A program made the position numbers and the translations under genes. DNA of 64,000 nucleotides from CAVWCW01 sp963753615. Lineage in GTDB: Bacteria > Pseudomonadota > Gammaproteobacteria > Chromatiales > Chromatiaceae. Below are positions 35,455-44,045 of this stretch, piece by piece; positions within the stretch are counted from its first letter, which is position 1, and every line of letters starts with the position of its first letter. Location: NCBI GenBank assembly GCA_963753615.1, contig CAVWCW010000003.1, positions 248,001-312,000 of the forward strand, written 5' to 3'. The notes beneath the pieces are model-generated. The model ran no database searches. It had not been told where the DNA came from and saw nothing but the letters and a program-made list of their open reading frames with translations.

Positions 35455-37101
35455 TCACGACCTCCAGTGCTGTTTGAGTTTTTCCACCAATTCGATGTTG
35501 ACGCCGGGGTCGATAGGGATTTCTATCACCCTGAGTTCGCCGGAGCCGAGGGACTCGGCAAGCTGCCGCTCCAATTCACGGCAGTCGGATGGCCTGTAAG
35601 CACGGATACCGAAACTCTCCGCGTAGGCCTTGAAATCCGGGTTGCCGATCCGCGTAGACACCGATCTTCCCCTGGATTGCTGCTGTTTCCAGGAGATCAA
35701 GCCGTAATCGTTGTCGTTGAATACGATGCAGGTAAAAGCCACGCCGAGGCGCTTCGCGGTCTCCAGTTCCTGCGAGTTCATTAGAAAACCGCCGTCTCCC
35801 ATGGCCGCGATCACGGGGCGTCCGGGGTCGACGAGGGCCGCAGCGACACCCCCTGGCAGTGCTATGCCCATACTCGCCAGCCCGTTGCTGATAATGCAGC
35901 CGTTGGGGCAACGGGTCGGAAAGTTGCGCGCGATCCAAAGCTTGTGACTGCCCACGTCGCTGATCAGCAAGCCCTCCGGCGGCAGCAGCCGGCGCACGAT
36001 ATTGAGCACACCCGGGACCGTAAAACCCGCCTCCTGTTTCAGTTCGTAGCCGGCGATATCTTCCAGCAGCCGCTGGCGCACCGGGGCGTACCAGGTCGAA
36101 TCGAACTCGCCGCGTACCGCGGCGAGTTTCGCGTACAGTTCTTCCAGCGTACCCGATATGTCGCCCACAAGCTCCAGGTCCGGATTGTAGTGGGTATAGA
36201 CTTCCGCGGGTTCAAAATCGATGTGGATGATCGGCTTCCCGGCCCCCGAGTTCCAATTTTCCGGAGCGTATTCTGCAATGTCGTAGCCGACCGTAACGAT
36301 CAAGTCGGCCTGGTCCACCGCCTCCATACAGAAATCGCGAAACCCCAGCCCCATCACCATCAGCGACTGGTCTAGCTCGTCGGACACCGCGCCCTTGCCC
36401 ATGAAAGTTGCGAGCACCGGAATCTGCAGGCCCCTACATAGTGCGGTGAGGCGTTCGCTGGCGCGCCGGCGTACGGCGCCGTTGCCGGCCAGCACCAGTG
36501 GGAACCTGGAGCCGGCGATCATCTCGACCGCCTTGCCGATGCTCAGATTGTCTGCACTGGGTCGCCGCGGCTTGTGGGCCTGCAGTGGCGGACAAACGGC
36601 GTCGACCACACGCTCGGCAATGTCCTCAGACAACTCGATATGTGCGGCGCCGGGTTTCTCCGTCTCCGACACCTTGAAGGCCTTGCGCACCACTTCTCCA
36701 ATGATCTCCGGGGCAGCAACCGCAGTGTTCCACTTGGTGACCGGTCGAAACATGCTGACCACGTCGATGTACTGGTGACTCTCGTGGTGCAACCGGGTAA
36801 TGCCGCCCTGGGCGGTAATGGCCACCAGAGGGGCCTTGTCCAGGTTCGCGTCCGCGATTCCCGTCAGCAGGTTGGTCGCGCCGGGACCCAGCGTAGACAG
36901 ACACACACCCGCATGCCCGGTCAGCCGCCCCCACACATTGGCCATAAAGGCGGCCCCCTGTTCATGGCGGGTCGGAACGAATTGGATACCCGAATCTTCG
37001 AGCGAGAACAGCACCGCTTCGTTCTCCTCTCCGGGCACGCCGAAGACATACCGTACGCCTTCATTTTCGAGACATCGCACGAGAAAGTCGGAAGCGATCA
37101 T
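35455..37101 (-). CDS. Thiamine-diphosphate decarboxylase, probable 2-oxoglutarate decarboxylase (acetolactate synthase-like)
   Basis: 548 residues with the three-domain layout of the acetohydroxyacid synthase superfamily: ThDP-binding Glu in TRHEQGAAFMANVW (residue 47), central domain GNGAVRRRASERL, and the ThDP motif MGDGGFLMNSQELETAKRLG ending VFNDNDYG. General annotation would be acetolactate synthase large subunit. However, no small regulatory subunit is present, and the next gene 3 bases away encodes an SSADH. Length (547-548) and partner match the cyanobacterial 2-oxoglutarate decarboxylase/SSADH pair that closes the TCA cycle without a 2-oxoglutarate dehydrogenase. Either decarboxylation of 2-oxoglutarate or acetolactate synthesis remains possible; the neighbour favours the former. 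Confidence 0.82.
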   Translation of the reverse strand: MIASDFLVRCLENEGVRYVFGVPGEENEAVLFSLEDSGIQFVPTRHEQGAAFMANVWGRLTGHAGVCLSTLGPGATNLLTGIADANLDKAPLVAITAQGGITRLHHESHQYIDVVSMFRPVTKWNTAVAAPEIIGEVVRKAFKVSETEKPGAAHIELSEDIAERVVDAVCPPLQAHKPRRPSADNLSIGKAVEMIAGSRFPLVLAGNGAVRRRASERLTALCRGLQIPVLATFMGKGAVSDELDQSLMVMGLGFRDFCMEAVDQADLIVTVGYDIAEYAPENWNSGAGKPIIHIDFEPAEVYTHYNPDLELVGDISGTLEELYAKLAAVRGEFDSTWYAPVRQRLLEDIAGYELKQEAGFTVPGVLNIVRRLLPPEGLLISDVGSHKLWIARNFPTRCPNGCIISNGLASMGIALPGGVAAALVDPGRPVIAAMGDGGFLMNSQELETAKRLGVAFTCIVFNDNDYGLISWKQQQSRGRSVSTRIGNPDFKAYAESFGIRAYRPSDCRELERQLAESLGSGELRVIEIPIDPGVNIELVEKLKQHWRS

Positions 37102-37451
37102 GAGCCTGGCTCCTGGGAAAGATCTCTTTTTTGATACCTCAGCGGCACGAATTGTTCCAGTAGGCAGCTATTTGGCCAATAGTGCCAGAAGAACGAACGG
37201 GTCCCAGACGAGAAGGACCGGGCAGTTCTCGCTACTCGCTAAGATGCCGCCGAACGGCCGCAATCTTGTGCTTGCGGGCCTATTGTCCGGCCTGGCGATT
37301 CGCTGTTTACAACCGGAAGGCATCATTTTCGAGTTTTCCCAAGTATCTCTCGGGGTTCCTGGCTTCCGGCGGTTCGCATAACCTGGTGCCCCTGTTACCA
37401 TCAATCCGAGTTTGACCCTAATTCCTGGTATTCCAGCTTTTCTGTCTCACG
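37102..37451. other. Upstream region of the decarboxylase gene, no gene recognised
   Basis: 350 bases between the start of the thiamine-diphosphate enzyme gene and the stop of the small membrane protein gene. GATCTTTCCCAGGAGCC precedes the 37101 start on the minus strand and supplies its ribosome binding site (CAGGAG). No protein, hairpin terminator or repeat was recognised. Confidence 0.4.
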
Positions 37452-37757
37452 TCAGTAGCGAAGAAACGTGAAGAGCGCTATCAATGCTACCGCCAATACC
37501 GAGCTTGGGCCGATTCCTGCAATTCGGGCGCTCACGGGAATGGTTTTGTAGTTCTGAATACTGATGGCCAGCAGATAGAGAGAGAAGAGAAAAGTCGCGG
37601 CGAGCATCACCAGCAGCGTCAAGACCGCTGAAGCCGCGCTCGCAAACCCACCCTCCGGATTGGATACGAATCTCGGGACGATCAGACCGGCCGTTGCCAA
37701 AAAAGCGCAAACTCCGCTTAGGCGATAGATTTTTGCCGCAGTCTTGTCCGGCAACAT
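37452..37757 (-). CDS. Small three-helix membrane protein, function unknown
   Basis: 101 residues. Hydrophobic helices cover about residues 12-28 (SGVCAFLATAGLIVPRF), 40-68 (AASAVLTLLVMLAATFLFSL) and 80-98 (GIGPSSVLAVALIALFTFL). A frame overlapping it in another register is also open for 87 codons, but it lacks the coherent helix pattern. No family recognised and no link to neighbours is apparent. Confidence 0.5.
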   Translation of the reverse strand: MLPDKTAAKIYRLSGVCAFLATAGLIVPRFVSNPEGGFASAASAVLTLLVMLAATFLFSLYLLAISIQNYKTIPVSARIAGIGPSSVLAVALIALFTFLRY

Positions 37758-37841
37758 TGACCCCCTTTCAGGCTTTGACCAAAAGGCTCACCGGGCCTCC
37801 GCAAGCGGTTCCGGCGCGGCGGCTGGCTCGATGTCGAAGAC

Positions 37842-38300
37842 TTAACATGCACAACTCCCTTTGCCGTTGATAACGGTCGCCCTGCCTTTGAAATGCAGTA
37901 TCAGTGTACCGTCGTATACCACAGCACAATTATCTTCCGACTTTTCGCAGCCACTAATCACCTTCATGTTTAACTCCACTTGCGATTGCCCGGAAGTGTA
38001 AATTCGGTTTAACGTATCACCTTTCTCTGACGGGAACATAACGAACGCTTTGCTCGGTTTCAGCTTTTGGAGCGTGTCGTTGACACGCATCCATCCATAA
38101 CCATCTCGCTCCACGAAAACAAGTGTTTCGAGGTTGTTTTCGTTTTTGTAGAAGAAGCAACCAGCGCCGTCCCCAGTCTCTTGGTTGTTTGTGTCGAGAG
38201 ATCCTATCGAGGGGGCACTTCGCGCCTTTCCGATAGTCAGCTGGCTGATTGCGATTAGAATCACCAGAAATGTAAGTGACAAATTCAAACAGCGCTGCAT
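37842..38300 (-). CDS. Small secreted protein, function unknown
   Basis: 152 residues from ATG 38300, which has AAGGAAAG 7 bases upstream; an in-frame ATG at 38318 is less well placed. A signal peptide (about residues 4-28, LNLSLTFLVILIAISQLTIG) precedes a mature domain with paired Cys (GCFFYKNE, SGCEKSEDNCAVVYD and a final GKGSCAC), so disulfides are likely. The terminal stretch LHFKGRATVINGKGSCAC is notable. No catalytic motif was seen and the family is unknown to me. Confidence 0.6.
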   Translation of the reverse strand: MQRCLNLSLTFLVILIAISQLTIGKARSAPSIGSLDTNNQETGDGAGCFFYKNENNLETLVFVERDGYGWMRVNDTLQKLKPSKAFVMFPSEKGDTLNRIYTSGQSQVELNMKVISGCEKSEDNCAVVYDGTLILHFKGRATVINGKGSCAC

Positions 38301-38873
38301 CGTCTTTCCTTCAAACAATTCCGCGGCCGAATCTGCAGATCAGTCGACCGGAACCCGAGCAGGCACGCACCGCTGAATCGGCTGGAGAGCTTTACGCACG
38401 GTTTCGGGCCGGCTGCTCTTCGCATATTTCCATTTGGCATGGGCAAACGGATGGGGTGCGAACTCCCTGTAAGAATAGCTGCATTGTGCGCGTTGTCGAT
38501 GCGGACAACTGCTAGCCGGCAGCATCGGCGGACCCGCGAGGGGAGGTCTGGAGAGGACCGGCACCCAAACAGGGGAGCCGACGGACCGACCAGCACCGCC
38601 GGGAGATGTCTTGACCAGCGCCAGTTGGCCCGAAGCGGAAGCTGCAGCGATACTAGAGAATCGACTGCGTAGAAGGCTTGGTTCCCCGGCGAGTCAGCAC
38701 GAGGTGATAAAGCTTGCCAGGCGTGTAGGGGTTGACGGCGAAATGCGGTCGGGCTTGACTCCGTTACCCTGACCGTTATCGGTTTTTCGCCAAGTCATCT
38801 TCTCACCGGCCACTGCCGGCGATCCCCTGCGAGCGGGACCGAAGCGACCGCTTCCGGTCCCGCCAATTTCGCT
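38301..38873. other. Intergenic stretch, only a doubtful short frame
   Basis: 573 bases. A + frame from TTG 38611 to 38772 (53 codons) encodes an amphipathic helical peptide (SWPEAEAAAILENRLRRRLG, HEVIKLARRVGVDGE) but has no ribosome site or known relatives. A C-rich block near 38510-38580 is not a terminator. The stop of the Spy-like gene is at 38874 on the minus strand. Confidence 0.35.
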
Positions 38874-39215
38874 TTACTGCGCCTGACGGCGGTGCCTTGG
38901 GTGGCAATTTCCATGGCCATCCCAACGCGCGCGCCGAGCTTGGCGCATTTCATCCATCGTTGCCTCCTGCTCCGGGGTCAGTATCGCGCGAATCGAGGTC
39001 CGGGTCTCTTCCCGCAGGGCCTGGCGCTTCTCTTGCTGGGTCTGAATGACAATTTCCATCTGAGCCTGTTGCTCCTCGCTCAGGCCAAGGGTTTCGGTCA
39101 TGCGCTCAAGATTCGGGCCGCGGTGCGGACCTCCATGGCCAGGATTTCCCATGCCGGCGGCAACGGCGGCCGGGATGGCCAGACTCAACGCAACGGCGAT
39201 CAGGGTTCTGTTCAT
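38874..39215 (-). CDS. Spy/CpxP-like periplasmic protein (LTXXQ family)
   Basis: 113 residues from ATG 39215 with GAGGAG upstream. A signal peptide (about 3-20) is followed by a helical, charged protein with LSEEQQAQMEIVIQTQQEKR and LTPEQEATMDEMRQ, the LTxxQ repeats of Spy/CpxP chaperones. These ATP-independent periplasmic chaperones are induced by envelope stress through BaeSR or Cpx. The gene lies directly downstream of a BaeSR-like two-component pair on the same strand, separated by the second MITE-like repeat, supporting that regulatory link. The C-terminus is His- and Arg-rich. Confidence 0.8.
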   Translation of the reverse strand: MNRTLIAVALSLAIPAAVAAGMGNPGHGGPHRGPNLERMTETLGLSEEQQAQMEIVIQTQQEKRQALREETRTSIRAILTPEQEATMDEMRQARRARWDGHGNCHPRHRRQAQ

Positions 39216-39334
39216 GACATGCTCCTCATTGGTTGTGGATTCCGGGCGACATCCGCCGCCCTTGATGAATAGCTTACGGAGCAAAGGCGCAAGCAATCGG
39301 GAGCAATCGGGGAAATAATGTGCAACCGGGTTAA

Positions 39335-39591
39335 CCAGCCGAATCTCGCCAGGCCGCCAGGTGGCTGCGCACTAGCGACGGGAAATTCGAGACCTTGAAT
39401 AGAATTCGGGCGGCGTCTGCAGCGAAACACCTTGTACAACGCCGCCTGGCTATCGCACCCCTGGCTGGTTCCTGCGCGCCTCGGCATGCTCTTTACTTAA
39501 GCGGTAGCTACGGCTATCGATTTCGCTCCAGAGCGGCGCCCCGGCGCACAGGCTCTGCGCCAGGGACCCGATACCTGGTGAAATATCCCGG
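39335..39591 (-). repeat. MITE-like element, copy 2 (opposite orientation, with insertion)
   Basis: The 257-base element lies between the spy-like and response-regulator genes. Its right end CCTGGTGAAATATCCCGG and left end CCAGCCGAATCTCGCCAGG are imperfect inverted repeats related to the ends of copy 1 at 3666-3840. Read on the minus strand, positions 39482-39335 follow copy 1 almost base for base, starting GCAGGAACCAGCCAGGGGTG. About 80 bases near 39485-39560 have no counterpart in copy 1. The right end touches the response-regulator stop codon. Confidence 0.75.
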
Positions 39592-40278
39592 TCAAGGGCT
39601 GTCCTTGGGTTTCGGTTCGTAGCGGTAACCGGCGCCGTATACCGAGTGGATTAGTTCCGTATCGGGCAGCAACCCCGCAAGCTTCTTGCGCAGCTTCTTG
39701 ATGTGGCTGTCGATGGTGCGGTCGGAGACGATGCGGTGGTCATCGTAGATGCGGTCGATCAATTGACCACGGCCGAAGATCCTTCCGGGCTCCCGGTACA
39801 GACTTTGGAACAGGTGAAATTCGACCGTGGTCAGCTCCGCCTCTCGGCCCCGCGCTCGCACCCGGTAGCTGCTTTCGTCCAAGGCCAACAGGTCGGGCAC
39901 CGCCGGGGTCGGCGTGCGGGTGCGGCGCAGCACGGCCTTTACCCGGGCCACCACTTCCCGCGGACTGTAAGGTTTGCACACATAGTCGTCGGCCCCGAGT
40001 TCCAGCCCTAGCAGGCGGTCGATTTCCTCCACTCGTGCGGTGACCATGATAATCGGCACTTGGCTGAACTGGCGGATATCTCGGCACAGGTCCAGCCCAT
40101 CGCGTCCCGGAAGCATCAAATCCAGCAGGATCAGCGCGGGCTCGTGTTCGCGTACCCAAGACAACACCTCCCGTCCGTCGTCGATTAGGTGGCTGCGAAA
40201 GCCCGCGTTGGCCAGGTAGTCTGCCAGCAGTTGGGCCAGCTTGGCCTCGTCTTCTACGATCAATATGGTGCCGTTCAT
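39592..40278 (-). CDS. baeR: OmpR-family response regulator, BaeR-like
   Basis: 228 residues. The receiver domain has acidic pocket residues EDE (10-11), phospho-acceptor Asp53 in LILLDLMLPGRDG, and the conserved Thr and Lys in VTARVEEIDRL and VCKPYSPREVV. The C-terminal winged helix (about 130-225) ends in HIKKLRKKL and YGAGYRYEPK. OmpR-type regulators bind direct repeats after phosphorylation. It overlaps the sensor kinase gene by four bases (ATGA) and the order HK-RR-Spy, with the pattern of receiver residues, suggests a BaeR-like envelope-stress regulator. Confidence 0.88.
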   Translation of the reverse strand: MNGTILIVEDEAKLAQLLADYLANAGFRSHLIDDGREVLSWVREHEPALILLDLMLPGRDGLDLCRDIRQFSQVPIIMVTARVEEIDRLLGLELGADDYVCKPYSPREVVARVKAVLRRTRTPTPAVPDLLALDESSYRVRARGREAELTTVEFHLFQSLYREPGRIFGRGQLIDRIYDDHRIVSDRTIDSHIKKLRKKLAGLLPDTELIHSVYGAGYRYEPKPKDSP

Positions 40279-41744
40279 TGTGGCAGCTCGATATGAATCC
40301 AGAGGCCCCCCTTGGGCGCTTGTCGGGCCGTGATGCTGCCCCCGTGGGCGTCTACGATATTGCGGCAGATGGCGAGACCGAGACCGGCGCCGCCGGTGTC
40401 CCGACTGCGCGAACCTTCGACCCGGTAGAGCCGGTCGAACAATCTGGGCAATGCCTCCGGGGGGACTCCCGGCCCCGTGTCCTTAAAATCCAGACGCAAG
40501 TGTCCGTCCCCCTGCGCCAGAGTCACGGTAAGGCCGCCACCCGGGTCGGTGTAGCGCAGGCTGTTGCGCAACAGGTTCCGAAACAGCTGGGACAAGCGCT
40601 GGGTATCCGCCTGCACTTGAGGGTTGCCGCTGAGTCGGTTCTGGAATGCCAGATCCAGACCGGCTTGGGCGAACTTTGGCTCAAACGCCTCGAGGTCGGC
40701 AGCCAATACCGGCACCAGATCGGTGGTGGTTTTGCGGTAGCTGAGCGCCCCCAGGTCGGTCATCGACAGCTCGAAGAGGTCGTCTACCAGGCGGGACAGA
40801 CGCAGGGTATCCGCATAAAGGGAATCCACCGCAGCCGGCTCCAGTGCCCTGACTCCGTCCTGCAGCGCTTCCAGTTCCCCGCGCAGCACGGCCAAGGGGG
40901 TTCGCAGCTCGTGGGAGATGTCTGCCGCCCACTGGCGGCGCGCCTGCTCGGTGCGCTCGAGGGTTTCCGCCAGGGCGTTAAGATCGAGTCCCAGGCGTCC
41001 CAGCTCGTCATTGCCGGTTACGGATACGCGCGCCGCGTAGTTCCCGGCTGCCAGCTCGCGCGTACCAGCCTGGAATGCCTCCAAGGGCCGCACCAGACGC
41101 CGAGCCAGAGGAAACGACAGGACCACCGCCAGCCCGATCATGGCCAGAGCGATGATCAGGAACGCCGTGGTCTGACGCTCCAGGAAGCGGATATCCCCAA
41201 GATCCGATAGCGAAGGCCCGGGAAGCAGGGCAAGCGAACCGACCGCCCGGCCCTCCAGCTCGATCGGGTATCGGCGACTGCCCGAAAGCAACTCAGGGCG
41301 ACCCTGGACCGTGTCCCCCCGGGCGTCCAGCAGCATCAAGCGGAGTTCCAATGGCGGGGGAGGGCTGCCGGCTTCCCGGCGCTTTAGAGCCCTGACGGGG
41401 GGCCAGGCTTCGCCGTCTGCGCGCAGGGCATGACGCAGCCAGGGCGGTGGGCGCCGGTGCGCCCCGTGGGTCTTGCCGTCTCTCTCGGGGTCGATATTCC
41501 AGCCCCTCAGGGTGGCGATCCACAGCCGGCGGTCGCTCCGCAACCGCTCCCAGCCGCCATCTCCCCGATAACGTTCCGCCAGCCGGTCGGCAATGGCCGC
41601 GATGCGTTCTTCCTGGCGGTTAGTGGCGAACTCCACCAACCCGCGTTGGAATGACCAGCGCATGAAACCCAGCATGCCGGTAACCACCAGGGCGCTGGCG
41701 ACCAACAGGGTGAGAAACAGTTTGGTGCGGATGGACAACGTCAC
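40275..41744 (-). CDS. baeS: Membrane sensor histidine kinase, BaeS-like
   Basis: 489 residues. TM1 covers about 9-28 and TM2 about 193-214 (TTAFLIIALAMIGLAVVLSF), with a periplasmic sensor domain of about 165 residues. A HAMP linker (RRLVRPLEAFQAGTRELAAG), the HisKA box WAADISHELRTPLAVLRGEL with the phospho-His, and HATPase motifs (FRNLLRNSLRYTD, DTGPGVPPEALPRLF, GGAGLGLAICRNI) follow. It phosphorylates the overlapping response-regulator gene product. The periplasmic part is Arg-rich and does not resemble a named sensor domain. Confidence 0.9.
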   Translation of the reverse strand: MTLSIRTKLFLTLLVASALVVTGMLGFMRWSFQRGLVEFATNRQEERIAAIADRLAERYRGDGGWERLRSDRRLWIATLRGWNIDPERDGKTHGAHRRPPPWLRHALRADGEAWPPVRALKRREAGSPPPPLELRLMLLDARGDTVQGRPELLSGSRRYPIELEGRAVGSLALLPGPSLSDLGDIRFLERQTTAFLIIALAMIGLAVVLSFPLARRLVRPLEAFQAGTRELAAGNYAARVSVTGNDELGRLGLDLNALAETLERTEQARRQWAADISHELRTPLAVLRGELEALQDGVRALEPAAVDSLYADTLRLSRLVDDLFELSMTDLGALSYRKTTTDLVPVLAADLEAFEPKFAQAGLDLAFQNRLSGNPQVQADTQRLSQLFRNLLRNSLRYTDPGGGLTVTLAQGDGHLRLDFKDTGPGVPPEALPRLFDRLYRVEGSRSRDTGGAGLGLAICRNIVDAHGGSITARQAPKGGLWIHIELPQ

Positions 41745-41917
41745 GAGCAGACCTCCTTCCCCGATTATCGCGCCCGATGTTGCAGGAAATAAGGAAGGTT
41801 GCGAAATCCAACAAGTATTTCGGGAACCGTTGCCTAGCTCCGCGACTCGGACCTCGCCAAGCCCAAAAAGAAACGTGGCGCGTCCCCGACTGCATTCTAT
41901 GCTATGGCTAGGTGCCG

Positions 41918-42271
41918 TTAGATGCTTTTTCCATCGAACACTTTTACTTCGATTGCATTTGTATCGATATCATCGATACAGCCGAGATTAACTCTATAAT
42001 GACCGGGCTTTCTCAAGGTCTGGTGAAACGGATAGATGCCGCAGATTTTGCAGAAATAATGGTTAGCTACCTTCGTGCCGAATTGATACAGACTCAATGC
42101 CTCATTTTTCTCTTTAATCTCGATTTCCTCTGGGGCAAGTGTAAACGCCGACATTACTGCGCCTTTGCGTCTGCAGATTGAGCAGTTGCATCTCAGTCCC
42201 GTGCCGATTCCTTCGTGTTTAAAAGAAAAGGAAATTGCTCCACAATGGCAGCTGCCTTTGTATTCTTTCAT
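41918..42271 (-). CDS. GFA-family (glutathione-dependent formaldehyde-activating-like) zinc protein
   Basis: 117 residues from ATG 42271 with AGAGAGG upstream; an earlier in-frame start lacks one. The GFA fold has three zinc-cysteine clusters, here GSCHCGAISF, RCNCSICRRKG and YFCKICGIYPFHQ. The Gfa enzyme accelerates glutathione-formaldehyde adduct formation, but most family members have no proven activity. Codons are more AT-rich than those of the BaeSR genes, and it stands at the boundary with the mobile-element region, suggesting acquisition. Confidence 0.78.
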   Translation of the reverse strand: MKEYKGSCHCGAISFSFKHEGIGTGLRCNCSICRRKGAVMSAFTLAPEEIEIKEKNEALSLYQFGTKVANHYFCKICGIYPFHQTLRKPGHYRVNLGCIDDIDTNAIEVKVFDGKSI

Positions 42272-42508
42272 TGTAATAGCCTCTCTATATGGCCCAACGT
42301 TTCGGTAATTATGGAATGCTTCCATTACCCCATGACCCAATGCCATTAACTTAAGCGTATCTAATAGAAAATGTTATAATTATGTGCACTGATTGAATTT
42401 TAGCATGGGGTGCGTGTATGACAACTTTTCGCAGAAATCGCTTGACCAACGGCGGGGATCGGGCAGAAATATATTAGAAATCCCTTATGCGCTATCCATC
42501 GAGCGCTG

Positions 42509-42780
42509 GTGGACCGCGAATTCGTTTCCCGAAACCGCGAATCGCCCTCGGATTTCACCCGCAAGCGTAGCCTTGCCTTTCAATCCCTGGTGCTGTTCCT
42601 GATGAATCTGCTCAAAAGCGCCATCCAGTACGAGCTGGATAGTTTCTACGTGCAACTGCTCGGGCATGAGGTCCCGCAGCGCGAGATCACCAGTGCTGCT
42701 TTCACGCAGACCCGGCGCAAGCTCAAGTACGAGGCCTTTATCGAGCTCAACGACCTGACGTGGTCAAGTCGTAGCGGATA
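42509..42780 (+). pseudogene. IS4-family transposase, truncated N-terminus
   Basis: The frame reads EFVSRNRESPSDFTRKRSLA, LVLFLMNLLKSAIQYELDSF and ITSAAFTQTRRKLKYEAFIE, the typical opening of IS4-group transposases (PSDFTRKRKL, LLKxSxQxELD, FTxARxKL). It stops at about residue 90 where an oppositely oriented IS3-type fragment begins. Catalytic DDE residues are missing. The IS3-type element probably inserted near 42757, after FIELND, and later deletions removed the rest. Confidence 0.7.
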
Positions 42781-42786
42781 CCCTAG

Positions 42787-43280
42787 TTAAGCCGCATCGG
42801 CCAGCTGGTCGTTTCTTTCAAACTCGTCTGGGCTTTGGTAACCCAGATAGGAATGGAGCCGCCGGTTGTAGAACATGCCGATGTATTCGACGATGTCAGC
42901 CCGGGCCTGTTCTCGGCTTTGGTAGTTCCGCCAGTGAACCCGTTCCGACTTCAATGATCCGAAAAAGCTCTCAACCACCGCGTTATACCCCGGAGGGCAG
43001 GCTTCGCGCTCCCAGCAGTCGCCCTTTCGGCTCATGCTGCCCTCGATCCCGTGGGCCTTGAGCACCCTGCGGAAGGCCCGGCTGGCGTACTGCACGCGGC
43101 GATCCGAATGATGGATCAGCTGCCCCTTGGGCGGCTTGCGCCGCCACAGCGCCATCTGTAGCGCATCGCAGCCCAAGCTGCTGGCGAGACGCTTGCCCAT
43201 CGACCAGTCAATCACCTTGCGCGAGTACAGTTCGATCACCACTGCCAGGTACAGCCAGCTCTCATGGGCATTTTGTCCCA
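42787..43280 (-). pseudogene. IS3-family transposase (OrfB), 3' part only
   Basis: The minus-strand frame carries ESWLYLAVVIELYSRKVIDW, GQLIHHSDRRVQYASRAFRR (second catalytic Asp) and VESFFGSLKSERVHWRNYQS (catalytic Glu), then NRRLHSYLGYQSPDEFE, all typical of IS3-group DDE transposases. The first catalytic Asp region (usually DITYI) and everything upstream are lost; the sequence before ESWLY is unrelated. Eight residues (EREACPPG) interrupt the normal CWDNA stretch. The C-terminus ends at TAA 42787, close to the presumed IS end. Confidence 0.8.
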
Positions 43281-43358
43281 TGACCGTTCCGCGCCAGCGG
43301 GCTTGCCAGCCACGCCTGCCAAGTGGGTCAGAAACACTTAGCAGAAAGCCAATACACC

Positions 43359-43937
43359 TATGAGGGACCTGAACTACCAACTGAAACAACTCTGCCGGCA
43401 ATGTTGAGAGGGCAGCTATGCCACCCAAGTCAAGCGCGAGCGCATGTTGACCCTGATGGCCAACCAGCTCCATGCACTGGGCTATCGAGGTATGGCGGCC
43501 CGTTCCCTGAGACTCTGAGCGAATATCGTTTTGATGTGTTCATAACTCCATACTCTCAGAAGTTTGGTAGTGCTCCGTGGGTAAACCCGAGGGGCGATCT
43601 CCAAAACGTGGTAGCTCGATCGAATGAGTACTACGGTATCCCAGACCGCCGTTTTGGCACCAATGAGTCCAAGGCCAAGAGTCGCACATCTTCGCAACTG
43701 GACAAGGTACGTGATGAACATGTCCGTATGAGCCTGGAATTGCAACAGGCCTTTGGCCTACGTAAGGAAGAGGCGATCAAGTTCCAGCCCAGTTTTGCGG
43801 ATCGTGGTGACCATCTAATGCTCAAAGCCAGCTGGACCAAACGGGGCAAACAACGAACCATCCCTATTCGAACCGAAGCCCAAAGAGATGTCTTGAATCG
43901 AGCCAGACGGTTGGCAGGTCTCGGTTCCCTGATTTGA
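43359..43937 (+). pseudogene. Tyrosine recombinase (integrase), degenerate
   Basis: The N-terminal domain is seen at 43359-43500: MRDLNYQLKQLCRQC, an in-frame TGA, then EGSYATQVKRERMLTLMANQ and LHALGYRGMA. After about 150 unrelated bases, homology resumes at about 43680 with DKVRDEHVRMSLELQQAFGL, RKEEAIKFQPSFADRGDHL and TKRGKQRTIPIRTEAQRDVL, the catalytic-domain opening of integrase-domain proteins. The catalytic Arg/His/Tyr end is missing. One nonsense and at least one frame change make it inactive. It marks the boundary before the toxin locus. Confidence 0.7.
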
Positions 43938-44045
43938 TGCTCAACGATAGGCCATTTACTCTTTAGTTGAAATAACCCAGTTGTGTACTAGACTAAAAAC
44001 TCAGGTAGGAATAAGAATCCAGAAAAAGATCGTGAAGGAGCAGGG

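Noticed and set aside
37168..37404. A small minus-strand frame in the gap upstream of the decarboxylase
   Set aside because: No ribosome site, no fold-like pattern and composition of non-coding DNA.
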